In this document: positions 47,979 to 56,014 of the stretch, one piece after another
Position numbering within the stretch: the first letter of the stretch is position 1
Layout of the letters: every line of letters begins with the position of its first letter
Notes under the pieces: model-generated
What the model saw: only the letters and a program-made list of their open reading frames with translations
What the model was told of the DNA's origin: nothing
Database searches by the model: none
Program-made: the position numbers and the translations under genes
Assembly: GCA_001599615.1 (NCBI GenBank)
Contig: BCHJ01000007.1
Span: 1,329,185 to 1,393,184 of the forward strand
DNA length: 64,000 nucleotides
Source of the DNA: Thielaviopsis euricoi
Lineage: Eukaryota; Ascomycota; Sordariomycetes; Microascales; Ceratocystidaceae
Reading direction: 5' to 3'

Positions 47979-48365
47979 TAGGGTTACTCACAAAAATCTT
48001 ACAGTATTTATTAGGGTGCGAATGAAGAATACTGTGTGTTAACACTGTACATATATGTGAACTCACAGTTATAACACCAGAGTCTCAAAGATGCGTGAGA
48101 TGGGCAGTGCCTTCGATTGACCACATGCGAGATGATGTAGGCGATAGGTAGCCCAGACGATCAATCAATCGTTTACTGAAACTGCAAACCAAATGGTAGA
48201 CCGGTACATCACTTTGCCGCAATTTCGCCCATGAACTTGATGGCCCACCCTAGCAATCCTATTTAGGAAGTACCAGGGTTAATGCGCTAAGATACAGTGC
48301 GAATGGTACAGTGCATCTGGTTCGCACCCTAATGAATACTGTAAAATTTTGCATATAACCCTATT
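47979..48365. repeat. Inverted-repeat element, possibly MITE-like
   Basis: A 24-bp core at 47999-48022 (TTACAGTATTTATTAGGGTG...) reappears inverted at 48321-48344 with one mismatch. Similarity extends outward through TAGGGTTA, giving arms of about 44 bp around a centre of about 300 bp. No coding capacity inside. The right arm lies within the tandem array below, so the two structures are nested or derived from each other. Confidence 0.7.
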
Positions 48366-48670
48366 TGCACGTGGTAGGGTTCTCTCTCGATCACCCTAAA
48401 GACTGTTTTAGGTACAAGGAGGGTTATTGTCTAGACTTACAGTGCGTAAGACACAGTCGTTTCGACTTTGCACCCTAAAAATTACTGTAAGATTTTGGGA
48501 AGAACCCTAAAAGAATGTGGTAGGGTTCTTCGACCAAAGCCCTAAAAGTTAGTTTAGGCAAGCTCAGGGTTAGTGCAGAAAACTTACAGTGCGAGAAAGA
48601 CAGTGTTCTTACCTCGCACACTAAAAAATACTGTAAGAAATTTGCACTAACCCTAGAATATTTGGATAGG
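48276..48670. repeat. Tandem repeat of about 146 bp, roughly 2.7 copies
   Basis: Units begin with GGGTTA at 48276, 48421 and 48567 (spacing 145 and 146 bp); the third copy is truncated near 48670. Each unit has the order GGGTTA, TACAGTGCG, ACAGT, GCACxCTAA, (A)TACTGTAA and ACCCTA, then TAGGGT with CCCTAAA and TTTAGG in the full units. Inside a unit several of these are mutual inverted repeats (ACAGT/ACTGT, ACCCTA/TAGGGT), so a transcript or single strand could fold back. Copies are diverged, so the array is not recent. Confidence 0.8.
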
Positions 48671-48759
48671 GTCTGTGTCAAACATACGACACCCGGAACT
48701 ATGCCGTGTTTCTCTCGAATCCGCCAATGTCGCGATGGAGCAAAATGACGAAGAGGGGC

Positions 48760-48764
48760 AAAAA
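48760..48764 (-). terminator. RNA polymerase III terminator of tRNA-Val
   Basis: A run of five T on the minus strand begins three bases after the tRNA discriminator base, the usual Pol III stop signal. Confidence 0.8.
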
Positions 48765-48766
48765 GT

Positions 48767-48859
48767 TGAACCGAGGCGGACTCGAACCGCCGACCTTTTG
48801 TGTCCAAGGAACTTTAGAAGTTGTTAGACAAACGTGATAACCAACTACACCATCGGTCC
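48767..48859 (-). tRNA. tRNA-Val (anticodon AAC) with a 19-nt intron
   Basis: Read on the minus strand, the acceptor arm GGACCGA pairs with TCGGTTC (one G-U), followed by discriminator A. The D-arm (TGGTGTAGTTGGTTATCA) and T-arm with B box GGTTCGAGTCC are intact. The anticodon arm is TTTGT-CTAACAC-ACAAA once a 19-nt intron (48803..48821) is removed one base 3' of the anticodon, the canonical eukaryotic site. Mature length is 74 nt. Body and anticodon match fungal tRNA-Val(AAC). The 146-bp repeat array ends about 96 bp from its 3' side. Confidence 0.95.
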
Positions 48860-49826
48860 TGGGTATTTGTTGAAGTCTATTGGCGTATCAGCATACAAAT
48901 TGGCGTGGGAGAGTGTGCGGCCGGGATGGGTTGGCGTGAGTGTTCCTGTGCGGAATGTAGAAGATGAATACACCGGATGGCAGATTGTGGAATGCAAGAC
49001 AGCCTTATGGGCCTTGGCTTTGAGCTGTACTATGGTGTGGTACAAGAATGCATGGACAAGACGGACCGCATACAGGGGCTGAAGGGGCACAAAATAAGTA
49101 AGAAAGAGTTCGATGAGAAACTTATTTCAGCGTTGTATCGTAGCAAGAAAGAGAAAAGAAGCCCAACACCTGCTAGAACTAATAGCAATGTGCCATGTCA
49201 TTGCTGCACGGGCCCTAACATACTCACCTCAAGAGTAATTCGGCTGCCTAACAGTAGATTGCAGAGTCACATAACTCTTTCTAGCCATTGGGCATTATGC
49301 AGTCGGATTCAATACTTCCTGATTGTACTCAAACTCACTTTTCTATTCTGCTGTCTGTCTTGCTCCTGATATCGAAAACCATGAAAAGTGGAGCGAAGTT
49401 CTTGTTATGCTGCATAGAATCTTGTAAGTCAATCGCCAGGGCAGGGAGTAAGTTTCTCTTTTGGGAAGGAGTTATGCATCTTTTCTTTTTCTCTCTGTTT
49501 TATTCTGCTGCCTTGTTTTAACACAAAGTTCTGAAAGTTCTTTTCCAGGCTCATTTATGAATGGAAGCCCTTTTCCGGCCGGATATTGGGCACCCTTGCA
49601 GGGACGACTTGCGTTGTTTTGTTGTGCTTCTGGATGCAATGATCTGGACGGAACGGAACGGGCGTTGTTATGACCTTGAGATAAGGAACAGATGATTTTA
49701 GTACAAAAGACGGAGTCACGGACCTCGTTGACGCTGGCATCTACTTCGCAAATGATGTAGTATATATAATGTAAACATCATCTTGTATTCTTTCTCACCC
49801 CACTGTCACGAATAACTACCGCCATC
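48860..49826. other. Intergenic upstream of the MFS gene
   Basis: Mixed composition; an open frame (48,977-49,369) of up to 130 codons resembles nothing known and lacks typical coding bias. TATATATAA at 49761-49769 lies about 60 bp before the MFS start. Confidence 0.5.
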
Positions 49827-51522
49827 ATGTCTGACCACGACCCCCGTACCGTGACGGAGAACACTCCTCTTCTCCGCGGCCACGACGACATCGAAGCCGT
49901 ATCCCGCTCATCCTCAGCCACACGCACCGTCTCTGACCAACCTCCGCCACTATCAACGAGCCGCCGCATTACCATCGTCGCCTCAGTCGCCGCTCTGTTC
50001 TTCATTCTGTGCATCGGGCAATACATTCTCTCGACGCCCACCGTGCAAGCCCTGGAGCTCGCGCTCTGCCGGCGCATGTATCCCGAGGTGTTTGCCGGGG
50101 CCGCTGTCCCGTTTGGCCCAGCGTCGCCAAGCCTGTGCAAGACAGTCGATGTGCAGGCGGCCCTGAGCTCGCTGCATGGCTGGAAAGAGTCGCTCGATAT
50201 GGTGCCGGGCCTGCTGACGGGCGTGTCGTACGGCTATCTGGCGGAACGCTGGGGAAAGCAGTGGGTGCTGTCGCTGGCTCTGTGCGGAGCTGTCATCGCG
50301 TCGTACTGGAACTTGGTTGTGTGTGAGTAGCCGACAAATTGTTAGTTTGTTAATCTGCAAGCACGCAGTTCTGACTGGAAGTGTATCTGTGTAGACTTCT
50401 TCTCTGATTATATCCCAATTGAACTGTGTGTTCTGGGCCCCTTATTTACCTTTATTGGCGGGGGAGGCAGTGTTGCAACAGCCATGATTCTCAGCACAAT
50501 TGCCTCTGTCACTCCCGACGCCCACCGGTATGTCTTATCACTCTCACCACTGACCCAACCACGTCCCATAGTTCCAGCCATTGAGCCCTACTAATGAAAA
50601 TAGAGCCTCTGTTTTCATGTGCATCGGCGCCGTCACCCGCATCACCCTCATCATAGCCAACCCCATCGCCTATTTCCTCCTACAGCGAGGCGTTGTCTTT
50701 GCCATGGTGACTGGCAACGTGATCCTCACCATTGGCTTCCTAGCCAGCCTTGCAATCCCCGAAGCCGCACCCATCCCCGCCACGCTGCCGTTCACTCTAT
50801 CCGCTCTACACCCATCGCAACTCTCGTCCGACGCCGCCTCCGCCGCGCGCAAGCTCACCGCCACGCTACGCGACATAACCCTAGCCTATCCACAAGTTGG
50901 CCTGCTCCTGGTCGCCGAGCTGGCCACCATTCTCAACAGCAGCTCGCAGACCATGATCATCGTGCAATACATCAGCAAGCGCTATGACTGGACCTTTGCG
51001 CAGGCCGGGCTGGTTGTCTCAGCCGAGGCTGGTGTCGCGTTGTTCCTCCTGCTCGTGGTCTTCCCCGCACTCGGTTTCTGGCTGACCAATTTCCGCGGTC
51101 TGTCAGTCATGCAGAAAGACTTGTGGATCGCCCGCGTCGCCATATCCGCACAGATGGTCGGTGCGGTTGTCATTGGCTTGGCCCCGTCCGTAAAGGTGCT
51201 GGCGCTGGGAGCTACCATGACGGCGGTTGGCAGCGGGTTCCAGTTCGTGTCGCATAGTCTGATGACGAGCTTTATGCAGGGCGAAGAGATTGGCGTCTTG
51301 TTCACAATAATTGTCACGCTTGATACTATTGGCGGTATAGTCTTTTCGCCTTTGGTTGCATACATGTTCAACTTTGGCCTGAGGTTTGGTCCTGCTTGGT
51401 ACGGCTTGCCGTATCTCATGGCTGGCGTTTTATGTGCGCTGTCTGCGTATCTTGTGTTCCGTGTCCACGTCCCTGCGAGCATTTCGAAACAGGTTGACAA
51501 AAATGATTCGGGCGAAGAATAG
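49827..51522 (+). CDS. Major facilitator superfamily transporter
   Basis: Model: join(49827..50322, 50395..50527, 50604..51522), 515 aa. A hydrophilic N-terminus with TENTPLLRG (acidic dileucine-type sorting signal, common in vacuolar/endosomal transporters) is followed by about 12 membrane helices. An MFS motif A-like loop is present: GVSYGYLAERWGKQW. The junctions give WNLVV-Y-FFSDYIPIELCVLG and SVTPDAH-R-ASVFMCIGAV, continuous in helix pattern. Other features are a helix-breaking IGGGGSVATAMIL and a longer central loop (residues about 240-290). It resembles fungal drug:H+ or SLC46-like members; the substrate cannot be told. It is convergent with the alpha/beta hydrolase (180 bp between stops). 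A link to the hydrolase/synthase pair is conceivable but rests only on position. Confidence 0.9.
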
Positions 51523-51701
51523 TCTTATGTTCTGAATGCTTGTTATATTCCGTCATATAAATATATATACCCAGGTTGTGTTATGTATCTACTGCAATCT
51601 TTTGTTCCATCAATGCTCATCCATGTCATCACTTGCATACAAATCATAATCTGTCAGTCTAGACACAAAGACAGGCCTGCTGTCCTTTGAAATCTTATCC
51701 T

Positions 51702-52982
51702 TTATAAGTCTGGCTCCATGCTAGATCCCGAGACTGATCTTTCAATCACAAACGGCAGCGGGAGCAGTCTGCTTGAGTCGTTCTTGGAGCCGTTGCGACT
51801 GTGCGTCAGGCTCTCGGTGCTCGCACTGGGCGGCATATCGCCCGCTGACCACTCGGGGTTGATCCACCTCTTTGCTTCGGCCAGAGCCGCTCTGTATTCT
51901 TCAAACACGCTGGGCTTTGGCGCCACCGGCATTGGCTTATCCCACGCATGTTTCTCATCCAGGACAATTCGGTGGGAAACGTCCTTGTTGGCAGCCTTTA
52001 GTCTGTCGACGAATCGGAACTCTTCCGCGAGTAGCATGTCGTGCTCGCACAGGCAAAAGTGCATTTGTGGCAGCTTTTTGATCAGCTCGTCTTCCATGAG
52101 CCCAGGCGAGAGTCGCAGGTCTTGCCGTCTGTCGCGCGATAGGTGTGGGTAGATGTAGCTGCAGTCAAACAAGTCCGTCATGGACGGCGGCAGCGTCAGA
52201 TCTGGCCGCGCGCAGCCTCTTCTCTTTTCGTCGCGTGTGATGCTCCAGTCGAGGCCGGGATAGAACAACATCATGCCTTTGATTGTCGGAATAGGCTGGT
52301 TAATGTGGTATCCCCAACGACCGGCATCCTGGAGCACTATCCACGTCGATAGCGCCAGTGAGCCGCCGGCAGAGAAGCCTGAAACCATGATTTTTGACGG
52401 GTCAATGTCGAATTCTTGCGCGCGTGCTACAATCTGCAGGACGGCATCAACACAGTCTTCTACGGCTGTCGGGAACGGGTAGCCTGGCGCCAGACGATAT
52501 TCCACACTGAAGACGACGGCGCCGAGATCCTGCTGCGCCATTGACGTCCATATACAGTCGTCGGTGCCACTGCCAAGCACGAAACCACCGCCGTGGAAGT
52601 TTATTATGGCTGCCCGCGGCCCATTTAGTGCCAGTTTTGACTCTGACATCCACACATGCACGGGGATGCACTGCGGGCCTTGGCATGTGCCGAGGGTCGA
52701 ATCGAGATATAGTACAGTGGTAGTCTGCGGCTCTTCACATGGCAACGGCGAAATGCACGAAAAAGCTAAGCTCGCAGCAGTGCGCAGAGCGTATACGCGG
52801 GCCGCCAGCAGCCAGCGGGGGTAGCAATCGAAGCTGGTGGCAAATTCAGATGGCGGCACGGCGAACGGATAGAGAGCGGCGGGGCCATCGGCGCTATCGG
52901 CTGAGTGGATGGAGCTGTCGTCGCCGTCGAGACGCTGTTTACGGCGGCCGGAACTGCAGGAGGAAAAGCTGAACCAGGACAT
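51702..52982 (-). CDS. HSL-type alpha/beta hydrolase; candidate ergosteryl-aspartate hydrolase
   Basis: Single exon, 426 aa, start ATG at 52982. The oxyanion-hole motif is INFHGGGFVLGSGTDD. The nucleophile elbow GFSAGGSLA (GxSxG) supplies Ser; acid and base are probably Asp in LCEHDMLLAEE and His in DEKHAWDK. SVEYRLAPGYPFPTAVEDCVDA and SMTDLFDCSYIYP are typical of fungal hormone-sensitive-lipase-type esterases. The N-terminal ~30 residues and C-terminal ~60 are Ser-rich and disordered; residues about 60-80 are hydrophobic and might touch membrane. It is the nearest gene to the AspRS-DUF2156 fusion, divergently transcribed across 2.95 kb. In fungi with that fusion a dedicated hydrolase (ErdH) removing Asp from ergosteryl-Asp has been described, so this is a candidate. 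Generic esterase function remains equally possible on sequence alone. Confidence 0.9.
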   Translation of the reverse strand: MSWFSFSSCSSGRRKQRLDGDDSSIHSADSADGPAALYPFAVPPSEFATSFDCYPRWLLAARVYALRTAASLAFSCISPLPCEEPQTTTVLYLDSTLGTCQGPQCIPVHVWMSESKLALNGPRAAIINFHGGGFVLGSGTDDCIWTSMAQQDLGAVVFSVEYRLAPGYPFPTAVEDCVDAVLQIVARAQEFDIDPSKIMVSGFSAGGSLALSTWIVLQDAGRWGYHINQPIPTIKGMMLFYPGLDWSITRDEKRRGCARPDLTLPPSMTDLFDCSYIYPHLSRDRRQDLRLSPGLMEDELIKKLPQMHFCLCEHDMLLAEEFRFVDRLKAANKDVSHRIVLDEKHAWDKPMPVAPKPSVFEEYRAALAEAKRWINPEWSAGDMPPSASTESLTHSRNGSKNDSSRLLPLPFVIERSVSGSSMEPDL

Positions 52983-55937
52983 GATGATTGTGACGGGGAT
53001 GAGAAATTGGGCTTCGCGGGGTTGTTCGTCGTCGTCGTTCGGGGGTCAAGGGCGGAAGCGGAAACGGAGACGGGGAGGAGGGGTAGTCGGAAGCGGGGCC
53101 GGAGAAGTACCAGACGTTAAAGTGGCTGTCTTTAGTGAAAAAAAAAAGGAATTAATAAGACCGGGAAAAATGAGCGGACGAAGTATAGGAAAAAAAAAAA
53201 AGAATGTTGGCCAAAGAATGTCGCACAGATGATTTCGAAAAGAGAGAAAGGAANAAAAAAAAAAACAAGAAACAAGAAACAAATGTAAAAAGAAGAAACA
53301 AAAGAGGAAATTAAAAAGAAAAAAAAAAAGGCAGAAAAAATTGAAGGAAGGAGAAATTTTCACAAGATAAAGAAGAGATGAAAAACAAAAACGTGATGTG
53401 AGCCGCAAGGGCAGGAGCGGGCTTGCGCGTACCTGCCGGCTTTGTTCCTGACCTGACTTACAGTTCAGACCAACAAACTACGTACCACCAGCTATTTTGT
53501 ATGCTGTTGTTTGCTATTATATAGTGGGCAATTGGCCACCTACTCATTCATTGCCGCCCATAGACAACCTAAAAAAAGAAAAAGAAAAAAAAGGCACTGG
53601 TAACCGAGAAGTCTTGGGGGGAAAGCGAAAGACATAGCCCACTTGAATCACACGACTCGTTGTAGCTACTGGGTTCACCGGGCCTATCATAAGCCGTAAT
53701 TTTTTTTTAACACTCTTGATTGCTGTGGCGGTGTTTCTGGGGGGAACTCAGAGCCCAGATAAAAATCAACCCTTAATGAATGATTATGGATGATGTGACA
53801 ATGACTGTTGAATAGGGTTGAGTGGATGAATGAATGAAAGGCTCAAAGAACAAATCAATGAAAGAATCCAAGAAATAATGAAGTGTGTGTGACTTCGTTG
53901 GTTCGTTACTGCTAATCTGAGACGCTGAATGTGCTGAAATGCGAGGTCCAGGCCGAATACGATGCGATCAAACTGCCAGGCCAGCCAGGCCAGCCAGTCC
54001 AGACCCATCCATAAAAACTGGACTCTCGAATTGTTTGTCCACCAAAGCGACTGCCAAAGCGCGCGCTACCCGCTGTGTTTCTAGATGATTCTGTTTCCAT
54101 TCCAATTATCGCCCTGGCCAGCATGTTTTTTCTGCAGCGGCCATGAAACGAGACTGGGGGGGGGGGCCATTAAACGGTGCCGCGATTGTTACGTCATGGC
54201 TTTACTTGGGCTGGGGGACGGGCTGGACGAACAGGATATGCAAAGTAAAGGGCTATAAAAGGCTGATACAGTCTATTCTGTGGCGTTGAAGATTTTCTTG
54301 AAGTAAATGATGTGTAGCAATTCCGAGTCGCCCGGTTGCAGCCCGCTGAAAGTCCAGTGATGAGACCACTAAAAGCCCAGTGATGAGACCACATGAATAC
54401 ACATCGTGAGCAAGTGCCGGCTGTGACTGCAATGCACCTCAACTGCACATATAATTCCTGAATCCTGCGCAATCTCAAACTCAGCTCAAGGTGAGACGGC
54501 GATCGCTGCAGCTGCTTGTTGTTCTCTTAACTTGGTGCTTTTTTTTTCTGGCCGGAAGCACTGGAAATCGGTGAATTTAAGCATAGCGTGACTCTACTGG
54601 CCTGTGTTGGTCGAGCCGCTTCCGGAAATGGCTGTAAGCGAGTCTACGGGCAACCGGCAGTTCGCCAGTCTATCAAGACTCTTTCATAAACCACTGAGAG
54701 CACTACAGTAGAGCCACCACAAAAACTGATAAGCCATAGATAGAAACACTAGATAGAGCAGAAGACCTTTATAAAACCCGTAAATGCCGACGGCGTTTTG
54801 CCCAAAAGTCCAGCTAGAATTAACGTCAGATGGCCCTTTATCGTGTCTCGGTCGATGGACCCTAGTGCAACCCTAACACGGTGTAAGTCAACCAAAAGGG
54901 AAAGTTGGGGCAATAGTTTTATGGGAAGGGAGCTGAGTAGAGGTGAAAGCAGGGGCAGAAATAAAGGAAAGAAGCAAGGATAAAGAGTCGATTACATTGG
55001 AAAAAAAAAACAGGATGTTTCCTGATACGAGAGACTGGAACGTCATTATCAGAAAATGGTTGCCTCATTTGTAGACTGTGCTGGAAAGCGCGGGAAAAAG
55101 AAAGAAAGAAAGAGGAAAAAGGAAAGTGCAGCAGACCAGACTACAGAAAAATAGAAACAGCGAATAAGAAGACAGACGGAAAGTTCCTGAAGAGGCCGAA
55201 CCAAACCGGAATTAGCAGCATTGATAATCGAGGGCAGGTGGGGCTCGGAAGGAACAGCAGGCGCGTTTTAGTGACAGTGTTTACTGTACGAGGTTGTTAC
55301 TGTACGATATGGTGGAAGTCACTGTAGATAGAGTGGTAATCACTGTAAGTATGGTGGTAATCACTGTAAGCACAGCGCTCATCACTGAAACCACGGCACT
55401 GTACTCAGTGAAACATGACGTACACTGTTCAAAATAGCGTACAGAACAAGCTGTACAGCAGCGTACATAATGGCCTACAGGGCTTATCAGACCTAAAGTT
55501 TGCTGCATTACAGTGGAACAACACAGCAGCTTACATACAAGCAAACAGCAAACGATGATGACATTGGTTGGTAATCGCTTCAGAACGCTCATTATTTGTC
55601 ACCAAAGAAACAAAACATGCACGAGTCTGACAGACTAGACGAGTTACTTGTGGAAAGTTTATTAAGCTTGGCCGGCCTTCAGCTGGACGGTGGCCAAAGT
55701 TTATCTGACTTCTATTTGTAGTTCAGGTGATTCCCCCGTCCTCGAAGACTTTGACTTTCTTTTCTACTTATTTCAACTGTCTAACTCATTTTGACTGACT
55801 TCTTAACTCATCTCTGACCTCTTAACTGACTTAACTCACCTTATACCCATATACACATCTAAACCTATACCCATCAACACATCTAAGTCTATACTCACTA
55901 ACACACACACACGTCTCCCCCCACCCTATGACTGACA
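52983..55937. other. Shared upstream region of the hydrolase and AspRS-DUF2156 genes
   Basis: About 2.95 kb without a gene. A/G-rich on plus at 53,100-53,400 (hydrolase leader side, one N at 53254), T/C-rich on plus at 55,740-55,930 (synthase leader). Other features: a G run of ten at 54,157-54,166, a direct duplication of CAGTGATGAGACCAC around 54,355 and 54,380, and the ACTGTA array listed separately. Confidence 0.55.
55283..55390. repeat. ACTGTA array with 21-bp period
   Basis: ACTGTA occurs at 55283, 55299, 55321, 55342 and 55363, and ACTGAA at 55384, with spacings of 16, 22, 21, 21 and 21 bp. The middle units share a longer consensus, GTGGTAATCACTGTAAGTAT. The array lies 550-655 bp upstream of the synthase start. 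Twenty-one bp is two helical turns, so sites would face the same side of DNA. It could be a regulatory array or a minisatellite. Confidence 0.7.
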
Positions 55938-56014
55938 ATGTCCAGTCCAACGTCGTCTGCTCTCAGCCGTATCTTCCGGCTCTCTCACGGCACCAACTCC
56001 GAATCTGCATCTGA
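55928..56014 (+). promoter_or_regulatory. Upstream ORF overlapping the AspRS-DUF2156 start codon
   Basis: ATG at 55928 lies 10 bases before the main ATG (55938) in another frame and runs 28 codons to TGA at 56012-56014. If the transcript starts upstream of it, ribosomes initiating there would bypass the main start, so leaky scanning would set the enzyme level. The transcript start is unknown. Confidence 0.55.

Noticed and set aside
47979..48670. Possible interstitial telomere sequence (CCCTAA/TTAGGG words)
   Set aside because: The hexamers are isolated boxes inside 146-bp units and never tandem, so this is a different repeat.
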